Of a DNA stretch of 64,000 nt, positions 1-8,411 are shown in pieces. The notes under the pieces are model-generated. The model was not told the DNA's origin and did no database searches. It saw nothing but the letters and a program-made list of their open reading frames with translations. Each line of letters starts with the position of its first letter. Within the stretch, counting starts at the first letter, position 1. The stretch comes from Phytohabitans suffuscus (GTDB taxonomy: Bacteria > Actinomycetota > Actinomycetes > Mycobacteriales > Micromonosporaceae). Both the position numbers and the translations under genes were made by a program. The stretch lies in NCBI RefSeq assembly GCF_011764565.1, contig NZ_AP022871.1, forward strand, positions 9,734,320-9,798,319, written 5' to 3'.

Positions 1-537
1 GGTCTTGAAGCCCATCGACTCCAGGGCGACGTTGCCGGCGAGCACGAGCAGGTCGGCCCAGGAGACCTGCTGGCCGTACTTCTGCTTGACCGGCCACAGC
101 AGCCGGCGGGCCTTGTCGAGGTTGGCGTTGTCGGGCCAGCTGTTGAGCGGCGCGAAACGCTGGCCGCCGTCGCCGGCCCCACCGCGACCGTCCTGGATGC
201 GGTAGGTGCCGGCGGCGTGCCAGCTCATCCGGATCATCAGGCCGCCGTAGTGGCCGAAGTCGGCCGGCCACCAGTCCTGCGAGGTGGTCAGCACCTGAGT
301 GATGTCCCGCTTGAGGGCTTCGACGTCGAGCTTTTCCAGCTCCCTGGCGTAGCTGAAGCCCACCCCCAGCGGGTCGCTCTTGGGCGAGTTGGCGTGCAGC
401 ACCGACAGGTCGAGCTGGTTGGGCCACCAGTCCCGGTTGGTGCGCGGGCGGCCGCCGGTCTTCGGGGTCGGCGAGCCGATCGCCGGGTTCTCGCTCTCGC
501 TGCCGTGCGCGGTCACGGAGTCGTCGATGTCGCTCAT
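1..537 (-). CDS. katG: catalase-peroxidase KatG, N-terminal part (runs off window)
   Basis: Haem-dependent catalase-peroxidase that removes hydrogen peroxide in the cytosol. Only the first 179 residues are present; the rest lies beyond position 1. The translation has the family's opening (NRDWWPNQLDLSVLH) and the distal haem-pocket motif with Arg, Trp and His (IRMSWHAAGTYR, about residues 100-112). The ATG at 537 overlaps the stop codon of the upstream Fur-type gene (ATGA), so the two are probably translationally coupled. A Fur-family gene directly before katG is the classic furA-katG arrangement of actinobacteria, in which the repressor controls both genes. Identification is secure; the protein is incomplete only because the window ends. 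Confidence 0.95.
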   Translation of the reverse strand, partial: MSDIDDSVTAHGSESENPAIGSPTPKTGGRPRTNRDWWPNQLDLSVLHANSPKSDPLGVGFSYARELEKLDVEALKRDITQVLTTSQDWWPADFGHYGGLMIRMSWHAAGTYRIQDGRGGAGDGGQRFAPLNSWPDNANLDKARRLLWPVKQKYGQQVSWADLLVLAGNVALESMGFKT

Positions 538-1007
538 CTGCTTCCTTCCGAGCTGGCTGTTCGATGGGAGGCGCCCCCGGCCGCGCAGCCGGGGCAGGTG
601 CCCCAGTAGACGACCTCGGCCGCGTCGACCAGGTAGCCGCCGCCGTCCGGGGCGGCCAGGCAGGGGGCGTGGCCGGCGGCGCGCTCGACGTCGGCGATCG
701 CGCCGCAGGAACGGCACACGACGTGGTCGTGGTCGTCCGCGACCCGGGACTCGTAGCGGGCGGTCGCGCCGGCGGGCTGGATGCGCCGGACCAGGCCGGC
801 GCCGGTCAGCGCCCGCAGCACGTCGTACACCGCCTGGTGGGACACCGTGGGGTGGTCGGCCCGGACCAGCGCGATCACCGTGTCGGTGTCGACGTGCGGG
901 TGGTCGCGCAGCGCGGCCAGCACCGCCAGCCGGGGCCGCGTCACGCGCAACGAGACCGCCCGCAGCCGCGCCTCGAAGTCGGACGTCACGCGATCAACAT
1001 ATGCCAC
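534..1007 (-). CDS. furA: Fur-family metalloregulator (FurA/CatR-like)
   Basis: Cytosolic metal-dependent repressor, 157 residues, the usual Fur length. It has an N-terminal winged helix (residues about 10-85) and a C-terminal dimer and metal domain with the His-rich stretch DDHDHVVCRSCG. A second Cys pair (CPGC) near residue 140 suggests a structural zinc site. It precedes katG with a 4-base overlap, so it most likely represses its own operon and is relieved by peroxide (known for FurA/CatR; inferred here). The ORF opens with GTG at 1007; an alternative GTG lies at 989. Neither has a clear Shine-Dalgarno sequence, so a leaderless or re-assigned start is possible. Confidence 0.88.
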   Translation of the reverse strand: MAYVDRVTSDFEARLRAVSLRVTRPRLAVLAALRDHPHVDTDTVIALVRADHPTVSHQAVYDVLRALTGAGLVRRIQPAGATARYESRVADDHDHVVCRSCGAIADVERAAGHAPCLAAPDGGGYLVDAAEVVYWGTCPGCAAGGASHRTASSEGSR

Positions 1008-1097
1008 TTATCTGGAAGCGTTCAAGTTTTCGGGAAATTGGCGGCGGCCGGGTGGCGGCCGTCACCCCGCGGGGGTGTCATCAGCGGTGCCCCGGTC

Positions 1098-1200
1098 CGC
1101 GCCACTCGCGGACCGTATGCTCCCGCGGGCACCGCTGCGGCCGGCGGCTCGCGGGGCGAGCCGGGACCCCCGGCCTCCGCTGCCGGGTCCGCGGTGAGAA
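1098..1200. repeat. dispersed ~100-bp GC-rich intergenic repeat, copy A
   Basis: This intergenic stretch upstream of the small lipoprotein gene is clearly related, over roughly 100 bp, to 35713-35820. Both share CCCCGGTCCGC, then GCGGACCG, CTCCCGCGGGCACCGCT and GGCCGGCGGCTCGC in the same order. A weaker relative lies near 31500-31600. No coding potential was found. Confidence 0.6.
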
Positions 1201-1223
1201 TGGTCGGTGAGGGAGGGACGAGC

Positions 1224-1514
1224 ATGGCTCTGGGCTTCATCCGGCGGCACGCCGCCGCCGTCGCGGCCGCCAGCCTGCCCGCCGCGCTGCTGGCCGGCTG
1301 CGGGTTCCGGGACGCGATCTGCGGGTCGGACCAGTACCCGGTCCTGCAGGTCGGCGGCACCGGCCGCCAGTGCGTCAGCGAGAGCGACGGGCCACCGGCC
1401 GGGTGGACGCGCTTCCCGGCCGGCAAGGAGCCGAAGCACGTGGACGACGAGTGGGACGTCTACTGGCGGACCCACACCATCGACGAGAGCGGCGAGATCG
1501 TCGAGTCCCGCTGA
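1224..1514 (+). CDS. small lipoprotein (SCO0607-like)
   Basis: Predicted 96-residue exported lipoprotein. The N-terminus has Arg residues, a hydrophobic stretch and a lipobox (LLAGC, Cys at about residue 26), followed by CGFRDAICGSDQYPV, which resembles a small actinobacterial lipoprotein family that includes SCO0607. The ATG at 1224 was chosen over the much longer open frame because it follows a good ribosome-binding site (GAGGGAGGG) and places the signal peptide at the N-terminus. Cys residues at 26, 33 and about 50 may form a disulfide in the mature protein. Function is unknown. It is convergent with the L,D-transpeptidase gene. Confidence 0.75.
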   Translation: MALGFIRRHAAAVAAASLPAALLAGCGFRDAICGSDQYPVLQVGGTGRQCVSESDGPPAGWTRFPAGKEPKHVDDEWDVYWRTHTIDESGEIVESR

Positions 1515-1525
1515 CCCGTGACGCG

Positions 1526-1572
1526 CGTCCGGGCGGGGGGCGCGGTCTCGGCCGCCACCCTCCGCCCGGACG
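1526..1572. terminator. possible bidirectional hairpin between convergent genes
   Basis: CGTCCGGGCGG (1526-1536) pairs perfectly with CCGCCCGGACG (1562-1572), giving an 11-bp stem with a 25-base loop. It lies in the gap between two convergent genes. There is no U-tract, as is common in actinomycetes. Confidence 0.4.
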
Positions 1573-1620
1573 GTCCTCCACACCGTCTCCCCCGGCACCG
1601 CGGCGCCGGGACGCCCGGGA

Positions 1621-2876
1621 TCAGCCGCCGGTCGCCGACGGGACCGGGGTCGGCGACGGGCTGGCCGCCGCGCCCTGCTGCTGGGCCTGCGCCGCGGCCG
1701 GGACCGGCAGCGCGCTGCCCTTGACGAACTCGTCCCAGCTGACGTTCCACGCCGTCCAGCCGTTGCCCTGCTCCAGCTTCGTCTCGGTGCCCTTGACCGT
1801 CACCAGGTCGCCGACCTGCGTGACCCCCATGAGCCAGTTGGCGGCGGAGGCGGACAGGTTGGTGCAGCCGTGCGAGACGTTCCGGTAGCCCTGGTCCCCC
1901 ACCGACCACGGGGCCCCGTGGATGAACTCGCCGCCCCAGGTGAGCCGCTGCGCGTCCGCGACGTCGACCACGTAGCCGCCGTCCGGCTCGCCGCGGGTGT
2001 CGAACGTGGTGAAGTCGTGCTTCTCCATGATCACCATCTTGCCGCTGGACGTCGGCGTGCTCGGCTTGCCCAGGCTGACCGGGATCTTGCGGATCAGCTT
2101 GCCGTCGCGCAGGACGGACATCTGCTTGGTACCGCTGTCGATCTCCAGCGCCACCTGACGGCCGATCTTGGAGGTGGCGGCGCGGTCGGCGTCACCGACC
2201 CGGTCCTCGCCGATCGGCAGGCCCTGCAGGGCGGAGCGGACGCTGATCGTCGTGCCGGGCCGCCAGAAGTCCGGTGCCCGGTAGTAGACCTGGCTGCCGT
2301 CCGCGACCCAGGACCAGGTGCCCGGCTGCGGCGGGTCCGTCTTCACGAACAACCGGCGCTGCACGTCCGCCCTGGCCGCTTTGGCGATCGGCGGGTCGAA
2401 CGCGACCGTCACCGGCATCGCGGTGCCGTACGTCCGGTTGCCCGAGAAGTACAGCGTGCTGGTGATCGCCGGCTTCTTCGACTTCGGGCCGGTGGTGAAC
2501 GTCGTCTTCCGCACGGTGGTCTTCCCGGAGTCGCCGGTCGCGGTCACCTCCGCGGTGTACGTGCGCTGCGTCCCCAGCGGCCTGCTCGGCACCCAGGCCG
2601 ACGCGTCCTCCCGGGGCTCCGCCGCGACCTCGGCGCCCTTGTCGTCGGTGATCCGCACCGCGGTCACCCGCCCGCCTTTGACGGTGGCGCCCACCTCCGC
2701 GCTGATCGGCACGTCGCGGGCCTGGTCGGCGGGTGTGACGGCCAGCTCCGGCGGCGCCTCCCGCTGCCCGGCCGCCCGGCCCCGGGCCGGTCGTCGGCGG
2801 TGCACGAGGCGACGAGGACCAGCGGTGCGGTCGCGATGGCCACGGACAACAGGTTCAATCGCCGCCTCAGCTCCAT
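1621..2876 (-). CDS. L,D-transpeptidase lipoprotein (Ig-like + YkuD), apparent -1 frameshift
   Basis: Cell-wall enzyme that forms 3-3 peptidoglycan cross-links outside the membrane. The start MELRRRLNLLSVAIATAP leads into a lipobox (LVASC, Cys at about 25). One or two Ig-like domains follow (PPELAVTPADQARDVPI onward), then the catalytic YkuD domain with the signature FIHGAPW ... SHGCTNLS containing the catalytic Cys. The N-terminus and the rest lie in different frames. Lengthening the CCCC run at 2780-2783 by one base joins them into a 418-residue protein, matching the LdtMt2-like layout. The break is therefore probably a sequencing error. The tail after YkuD is rich in Ala, Gln and Pro. Confidence 0.85.
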
Positions 2877-3017
2877 AACGCGTCCCCCGTTCGCGAGTAC
2901 TTCGCCACATTCTCGCCGCGCCCGACAGAGGTCCGCGCGGTTTCGAAAAGCTTCGCGAAACAGGTTTGGCGGCGATCGTCCTTACCGGCGATCGTCGCGG
3001 TCCGCGCCGTCCGGCGG

Positions 3018-3467
3018 CTATCCGGCCATCTGGACCGCGCGTTGCAAATCGGCCTTGTTCATCGTCGAACGGCCCTTGATCCCCATGCGCCGCGCCTCGG
3101 CGTACAGCGCGTCCCGCGGCGCCTCGCCACGGCGGATCGCGGCGCGTTCGGCCTTGGTCGGCGTGTGGGTCTTCTGGGACGACTTCATCGTCGGGGTCGG
3201 CTTGCCCAGCTCCTGCCAGCGCGAGGCGGACATCTCGACGCCGTACCGGTCGGCCGCCCGCCGGATCCGCCGGAACGCCTCGCTCCGCTCGTCGTCCGTG
3301 ACGTCGCGGACCTGGTCGAACCGGGCGATCGCGTTGCGCACGTGCGAGGCGTCGTTGAGCGGTTCCTTGCGCAGACGCGGGAACGCGTAGCCGCTGTCCG
3401 GTATCGACTTGCGTTCGACGGCGTTCAGGTCGTGCCGTTTCGGTGTCCTGTTCTGTGTTCTGGCCAT
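3018..3467 (-). CDS. conserved hypothetical protein (DUF6582-like)
   Basis: A highly charged soluble protein of 149 residues. The N-terminus (ARTQNRTPKRHDLN) and the motif YAFPRLRKEPLNDASHVRNA recall a small actinobacterial protein family seen also in phages and plasmids. The C-terminus, GIKGRSTMNKADLQRAVQ, looks like a short SAP/Rho-N helix-extended-loop motif that can bind nucleic acid. The ATG at 3467 is preferred to the GTG at 3473 because GGTAGG lies at proper distance upstream. No signal peptide or membrane segment. Function is unknown; nucleic-acid binding is an inference from the C-terminal motif. Confidence 0.7.
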   Translation of the reverse strand: MARTQNRTPKRHDLNAVERKSIPDSGYAFPRLRKEPLNDASHVRNAIARFDQVRDVTDDERSEAFRRIRRAADRYGVEMSASRWQELGKPTPTMKSSQKTHTPTKAERAAIRRGEAPRDALYAEARRMGIKGRSTMNKADLQRAVQMAG

Positions 3468-3638
3468 GTCCACGACCTACCCCGAGGGCGGGGGCCCTAC
3501 GCACGCGTTTTCTCACACCCGCGGGGACGGGCCGGCGCCCGCCGTCGGGCCCGGTGCCGTCCGGGGCGTGGCAGGTACGAAGTGGACGGTAGGCTGCGCG
3601 CAGCGGTCAGCGTCAACGGCTCAGGGGAGGACGTCGCC

Positions 3639-4451
3639 ATGACCGAAAGGTCATCCACCGACAACCGGTTACAGTCCAAGATCGACACTTCGGTGCCGCA
3701 CTCGGCGCGGATCTGGAACTACTGGATGGGCGGCAAGGACAACTACGCCGCCGACCGCGAGGCCGGCGACGCCTACATCGCGCAGTTCCCGGGCATCGTG
3801 GCGCTGGCGAAGCAGTCCCGGCAGTTCCTCATCCGGGCCGTCCACCACCTCGCCGCCGAGGCGGGCATCCGGCAGTTCCTCGACATCGGCACCGGGCTGC
3901 CGACCATGCAGAACACGCACGAGGTCGCCCAGCGGGTCGCGCCCGCCTCCAAGATCGTCTACGTCGACAACGACCCGCTGGTGCTGGCGCACGCCCGCGC
4001 GCTGCTGCGCAACACCACCGACGAGGGCGTCACCGGCTACATCGACGCCGACCTCCACGACCCGGACCAGATCGTGGCCGACGCGCGAAACATCCTGAAC
4101 TTCACCCAGCCGGTCGCGGTCATGTTCATGGGGGTGCTGGGCCACGTCTCCGACTACGACGAGGTGCGCTCCATCGTGGGCCGGGTGATGGAGGCGGTCC
4201 CGTCCGGCAGCCACCTGGTGCTGTGGGACAGCACCAACACCAGCGAGGGCTTCGACGAGGCGCAGCAGGGCTACGACGACACCGGCGCGGTGCCCTACGT
4301 GCTGCGCAGCCCGGAGCAGGTGCGCGACTGCTTCGAAGGGCTGGAGCTCCTCGATCCGGGGCTGGTGTCGATCTCGCTGTGGCGCCCCGACCCGGCCGGC
4401 ACCGCCGCCGTCGCGGTGGACGGGTACGGCGCGGTGGCGCGCAAGCCCTGA
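3639..4451 (+). CDS. SAM-dependent methyltransferase, DUF574 family
   Basis: Predicted cytosolic S-adenosylmethionine-dependent methyltransferase of 270 residues. It has the family opening IDTSVPHSARIWNYWMGGKD and a Rossmann-like glycine motif FLDIGTGLPT (about residues 85-95), then VYVDNDPLVLAHA and the acidic VLWDSTNTSEG. The family is heavily expanded in actinomycetes; substrates are unknown. The ATG at 3639 is preceded by GGGGAGG. It stands alone between a divergent hypothetical gene and a convergent surface-protein gene, and ends just before a strong hairpin. Confidence 0.88.
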   Translation: MTERSSTDNRLQSKIDTSVPHSARIWNYWMGGKDNYAADREAGDAYIAQFPGIVALAKQSRQFLIRAVHHLAAEAGIRQFLDIGTGLPTMQNTHEVAQRVAPASKIVYVDNDPLVLAHARALLRNTTDEGVTGYIDADLHDPDQIVADARNILNFTQPVAVMFMGVLGHVSDYDEVRSIVGRVMEAVPSGSHLVLWDSTNTSEGFDEAQQGYDDTGAVPYVLRSPEQVRDCFEGLELLDPGLVSISLWRPDPAGTAAVAVDGYGAVARKP

Positions 4452-4467
4452 GCCCCGCACGGTCCGG

Positions 4468-4497
4468 CTGGTCGGCCGGCGGGAGCCGGCCGACCAG
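4468..4497. terminator. bidirectional hairpin terminator
   Basis: CTGGTCGGCCGGC (4468-4480) and GCCGGCCGACCAG (4485-4497) form a perfect 13-bp stem with a GGGA loop. It sits between the stops of two convergent genes and can serve both. Confidence 0.75.
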
Positions 4498-4512
4498 GAT
4501 CCGTCACAGTCC

Positions 4513-5835
4513 TCAGTGGACGGTCAGGCGGACGCGCCGGCGGCGGGTGACCAGCAGGATCGCCATCCCGATCGCGAGCAGGCCGCCACCGACGCCGGCC
4601 GCGACGGCGGTGTTCGCGCCGGTCAGCGCCAGCGTGTCGGTCGACCCGCCCGCGCCGCCGTCCGGGCGCTCGGCGGCCGGCGTGGTCGGCGGTACGGCCC
4701 GCATGACCGGCGCCGCGGCCTCGACCGACAGGTGGCCGACGGCCAGGTCGAGCAGGTGGGAGCCGCCGAGCATCACCTCGACGCGGAGGCTGGCGGCCTC
4801 GGCGCGCACACCGCTGTCGGTGATCCGCTGCTCCAGCCCGCCGAGGGACAGGCGCACGGCCAGCAGCGAGCTGCCCTTGCCGACGGTGCTCCGGCCGGGC
4901 GCCAGGCGCCCGAAGAGGTTCAGCGAGACGCTCGTGCCGGCGGCTTCGAGGTTCGCCACCGGCGCGCCGCCGGCGGTGACCTTGAGCACCGCGGGCTGGT
5001 AGCTGACCATCGAGTCCCGCGCCGTCCCGCCGGCGACGGCGATCAGCTTCGGCTGGGTGACGACCTTGACGGAGATCTCCTGCGCGGTGCCCTCGAACAG
5101 CGACAGGTCGGTCAGCGCCGCGCCCGCGCCCGCGGCGACGCCGGTCCGGCCGGCGCCGAGGGGTACGACGTCGGTGGTGGTCTGCGCCGCGACGGTCGGG
5201 CCGAGCCGGACCAGGCTGGTCTTCTTCGCCGCGCCGGTGGCCCGGGTGACCGCCTGCATCGCGGGGACCGCGCCGTTGCCGCCGAGCGCCGTGACGTCGG
5301 CGAGGGTGGTCGACGACCGGGTCAGCGGGCCGGTCCCGCCGCACCGGTACCCGTCCACCCACCGGGCCTGGGCGGTGGACCCGCCGAGCCGTACGCCGAG
5401 GAGCCCGTTGACGTCCAGCGCGGCCAGCGACACCTCGTGCGGGCCGAGGACCTCGGCGTCGGAGGGGCCGCTGGGCGCCCGCTGGCTGGCCACCGCGGCG
5501 TCCGCCGGCAGGCCGGGCAGCCGGTGGCCGGCGAGCCTGGCGTCGGCGTACCCGGCCGTCGCGGACGCCTTGTGCGGCGCGGCCCCGCTGTCGACCGCGC
5601 CCCGCGCGGCACCGAGCCGGACGTCGAGCAGCGCGGGCAGGTCGAGCCCGAGCGGGTCGATGTCCAGGACGGTGAGCTTGAGCAGGTCCGCGGTGGACCG
5701 CGCGGTGAAGCGGGCGTCCGCGCAGCCGGACCGCGCCGCCGCGGACGCCGCCGGGGCGGGCCCGGCCAGCATCGCGGAAGCGGCCAGGACGGTCGCGGTC
5801 GCGGCGTTGATGCGGCGGCGGGTGGCCGTCGTCAT
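4513..5835 (-). CDS. secreted, sortase-anchored surface protein (LAxTG)
   Basis: Predicted 440-residue cell-surface protein. The N-terminus MTTATRRRINAATATVLAAS is a Sec signal peptide. The C-terminus has LALTGAN followed by a hydrophobic helix and a positive tail (TRRRR), the layout of a class E sortase substrate. The central region has repeated beta-rich, Ala/Leu/Gly segments with no recognised enzyme motif, so it may be structural. The ATG at 5835 has an ideal GGAGG nine bases upstream; the longer open frame to 5967 lacks this and would bury the signal peptide. No sortase gene is in the window. Function is unknown. Confidence 0.75.
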   Translation of the reverse strand: MTTATRRRINAATATVLAASAMLAGPAPAASAAARSGCADARFTARSTADLLKLTVLDIDPLGLDLPALLDVRLGAARGAVDSGAAPHKASATAGYADARLAGHRLPGLPADAAVASQRAPSGPSDAEVLGPHEVSLAALDVNGLLGVRLGGSTAQARWVDGYRCGGTGPLTRSSTTLADVTALGGNGAVPAMQAVTRATGAAKKTSLVRLGPTVAAQTTTDVVPLGAGRTGVAAGAGAALTDLSLFEGTAQEISVKVVTQPKLIAVAGGTARDSMVSYQPAVLKVTAGGAPVANLEAAGTSVSLNLFGRLAPGRSTVGKGSSLLAVRLSLGGLEQRITDSGVRAEAASLRVEVMLGGSHLLDLAVGHLSVEAAAPVMRAVPPTTPAAERPDGGAGGSTDTLALTGANTAVAAGVGGGLLAIGMAILLVTRRRRVRLTVH

Positions 5836-6024
5836 GAAATCGAACCTCCGGATCGGTTGCCCACGGTGGGAGGCGGTGACCTCCGAAGACCCGCAACGCG
5901 CGGAACCCCACCCCCGGATACGGGGCGGCGAAGAAGCTTCACGCTTTGTGGGTAACCGGGGCGTCACCTCTTGACACCCACCGCGACACCCCCAACCGGG
6001 GCGGCGCGGGCCGGTCCCGCCGGG

Positions 6025-6381
6025 TCAGCGGGACCAGCGGCGCCGGGCGCGGGCCCTCCGGTGGCGGACCACCAGGAGCGCAGCCGCGGCCGCGAGCAGC
6101 CCGCCCGCCGCGGCCGCCACCGGGGCCGGGCGGCGCCGCACCGTCTCGGCGAGCTCGCCGGCCCGCTCCGCGGCCCGCTCGGCGGCCGAGCCCGCGGTGC
6201 CGCGTACCCGCTGCCGGGCGCCGGCGACCGCGTCCCTGGTGCGGGCCTTCACGTCCGCTTTCGCGGCGAGCGCCTCGACCGTGTGACCCAGGTCCTGGCG
6301 GGTGCGTTCGATGTCGGTGCGCAGGGCGTCGGTCATGCCGGGCTCGGGCGCGCCGGCCCCGCCGCTCTTCCTGGTGCTCAT
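6025..6381 (-). CDS. DUF3618 membrane protein
   Basis: Small membrane protein of 118 residues. It carries the DUF3618 signature ALRTDIERTRQDLGHTVEAL (about residues 17-36), then an Ala/Arg-rich amphipathic helix (AAERAAERAGELAETV) and one C-terminal membrane helix (APVAAAAGGLLAAAAALL) with a strongly basic tail. The ATG at 6381 was chosen for its GAGGGGAAGGGC leader rather than the longer frame to 6498. Members often sit beside phage-holin-like envelope proteins; here it is alone. Exact role unknown. Confidence 0.75.
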   Translation of the reverse strand: MSTRKSGGAGAPEPGMTDALRTDIERTRQDLGHTVEALAAKADVKARTRDAVAGARQRVRGTAGSAAERAAERAGELAETVRRRPAPVAAAAGGLLAAAAALLVVRHRRARARRRWSR

Positions 6382-6658
6382 CGTCGTGCCCTTCCCCTCA
6401 CCTCGTGGAGGTCCGCCCGGACGCTGCGCGCCGCCTCCGCGGGCACCGGCGGCACACCGCGGCCGGACCAGCTCGCCGGTTCCCGCGTCGCGCGCCATCG
6501 GACATTCGGCTCACTCCTCACTATCGGTGAGGTCGGTCAGCTATCGGTGGGCTCTGTCATGCCCGGGCGCATGCGCCTCAAACGCGCGGTGACCCGTGCG
6601 GGCGGCGGCGCGCATAGCATCGACGGAGGTGAGCGCGACGTTCCGGAGGGCGGGGGCG

Positions 6659-7576
6659 ATGGTGGCGAGCGGGCACGGCGGGTTCGACCCGGACGCGGTG
6701 GCGACGCTCGCGGGCATCGCCGAACGGTTCGCGGCCGAGGGGCGGTGGGGCCACGCGATCGACACCGCCCGCTCGGTGCTGCGCCAGTACGAGGAACTGG
6801 CCGAGGCCGACCCGGACCGGTTCGCGGAGCTGGTGGCGGCGGCGCGCACCCGGGTCGAGCGGATGGTCGCCGAGGCCACCGCGATCGGTGCGCCGACCGC
6901 CGTGGAGCCGAGCCCCCAGGTGCGCCAGTGGGTGGCCGCGATGGCCACGGCCACCGACCCGGCCCTGGACGCGCCCCGGGCGATGGCGGCCGAGCTGGAC
7001 GGGATCGCCGCGATCCCGGCGCGCCGGCTGCGCAAGGCGGACGGCTCGGTGCGCGCCGCCGTCGACCTGGCCCGGCGGCTGCCGGCCACGACCGCGCGGG
7101 ACCTGGCGGAGAAGCTCGCCCGGCACGCGGTGGTCCTGCGCCGGTTCGAGCGCCCCGACCTGGCACACGACGCGGCGCTGGAGGCCGTCCGGCTGTACGA
7201 GACGGTCGACCGCCAGCCGCGCGACGACGGCTACCGCGCCTACTGCCTGTACCTGCTGGCCGACGGCTGGCTGCACGGCGACCAGCTCGACGCGGCGTAC
7301 GCGACGGCGGCGCAGGCGGTCGAGCTGTTCAAGCACCACCGCGGCCGGCTGGTGCCGGAGAACATGTACGACCTGGTCCGGCTCCTGACCATCCTCGCCC
7401 GCTGCCAGCGCGAACGCGGCGAGATCGAGCAGGGGCGCCAGTCGGTCGTCGACGCGAAGGCCATCGCGGACGCCATGCGGCGGGAGGTGCCGGGCATACC
7501 GGGCAGCATCCCGACGGTCCCCTGGGGGCTGCCGGTCGTGCCCGACGCCTCGGAGGTCAGGGCCTTCTACGGGTAG
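6659..7576 (+). CDS. tetratricopeptide-like hypothetical protein
   Basis: Soluble, almost wholly alpha-helical protein of 305 residues, rich in Ala, Arg, Leu and Glu. Helical hairpins such as AIDTARSVLRQYEELAEADP, HDAALEAVRLYETVDRQPRD and YATAAQAVELFKHHRG have the spacing of TPR repeats, suggesting a protein-interaction scaffold. No signal peptide, catalytic motif or DNA-binding motif was seen. The ATG at 6659 follows CCGGAGGG; an in-frame GTG at 6629 is an alternative. Function unknown. Confidence 0.6.
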   Translation: MVASGHGGFDPDAVATLAGIAERFAAEGRWGHAIDTARSVLRQYEELAEADPDRFAELVAAARTRVERMVAEATAIGAPTAVEPSPQVRQWVAAMATATDPALDAPRAMAAELDGIAAIPARRLRKADGSVRAAVDLARRLPATTARDLAEKLARHAVVLRRFERPDLAHDAALEAVRLYETVDRQPRDDGYRAYCLYLLADGWLHGDQLDAAYATAAQAVELFKHHRGRLVPENMYDLVRLLTILARCQRERGEIEQGRQSVVDAKAIADAMRREVPGIPGSIPTVPWGLPVVPDASEVRAFYG

Positions 7577-7649
7577 CCGGCAACCGCCCGCGCCGGCCGG
7601 GTGGAGGCGGGATGATGTACCCGGTCCGGCCGGGACGGGAGGGGGCGAC

Positions 7650-8408
7650 GTGCGGATCCGGGACAGCGTCGCGCTGGTCACCGGTGCCTCGTCCGGCATC
7701 GGGTGGGCGAGCGCGGTCCGGCTGGCGGGGGCCGGGGCGCGGGTGCTCGTGCACGGGCGCGACGAGGGCCGGCTCGCGGCGCTGGCCGACCTCGTCGATG
7801 GCGTGCCGCTCACCGGGGAGCTGGCCGACCCGGGCCAGGTCGACCGGCTCGCCGCGGCCGCGCTCGGCGCCGCCGGGCGGGTCGACATCGTCGTGCACAA
7901 CGCGGGCGCGGGCTGGGCCGGCCCGTTCGACCGGATGCCGGAGGCCGACATCGGGCGCCTGGTCGCGGTCAACCTTGCCGCGCCGATCGGGCTGACCAGG
8001 GCGCTGCTGCCGGGGATGCGGGCGCGCGGCGAGGGCCACCTGATGTTCGTCACCTCGATCGCGGGGCGGGTCGGCGTGGCCGGCGAGGCGGTGTACGCCG
8101 CGACCAAGGCCGGCCTCGACGCGTTCGCCGAGAGCCTGCGCCTGGAGCTGCGCGGCAGCGGCGTCGGGGTGGGCGCCCTCGCGCCGGGCGTGGTGCAGAC
8201 CCGCTTCTTCGAGCGGCGCGGCCAGCCGTACGGGCGCGACCACCCCCGCCCGATCCCGGCGGACCGGGTCGCCGCCGCCCTGGTCCGGGCGGTCGCGGAG
8301 GGCCGGGACGACGGGTACGTGCCGGGGTGGCTGCGCCTGCCGGTCGCGGTGCGCGGGGTGGCCCCCGGCCTCTACCGGCGGCTGGCCGGGCGCTTCGGCG
8401 GGAGCTGA
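7650..8408 (+). CDS. short-chain dehydrogenase/reductase (classical SDR)
   Basis: NAD(P)-dependent oxidoreductase of 252 residues. It shows the cofactor motif TGASSGIG (about residues 11-18), the NAG motif (HNAGAG), the catalytic Ser (TSIAG) and YAATK as the Tyr-Lys pair. The C-terminal region after VVQTRFFERRG is short and basic. GTG start at 7650 with a GGAGGGGG leader. It is followed four bases later by the membrane protein gene at 8412, and those two plus 9358 form a tight run. Substrate cannot be deduced. Confidence 0.85.
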   Translation: MRIRDSVALVTGASSGIGWASAVRLAGAGARVLVHGRDEGRLAALADLVDGVPLTGELADPGQVDRLAAAALGAAGRVDIVVHNAGAGWAGPFDRMPEADIGRLVAVNLAAPIGLTRALLPGMRARGEGHLMFVTSIAGRVGVAGEAVYAATKAGLDAFAESLRLELRGSGVGVGALAPGVVQTRFFERRGQPYGRDHPRPIPADRVAAALVRAVAEGRDDGYVPGWLRLPVAVRGVAPGLYRRLAGRFGGS

Positions 8409-8411
8409 GAC

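Noticed and set aside
564..1514. 316-residue plus-strand frame covering the fur gene
   Set aside because: Antisense shadow of the Fur gene; only its last 96 residues (from ATG 1224, with ribosome-binding site and lipobox) look real.
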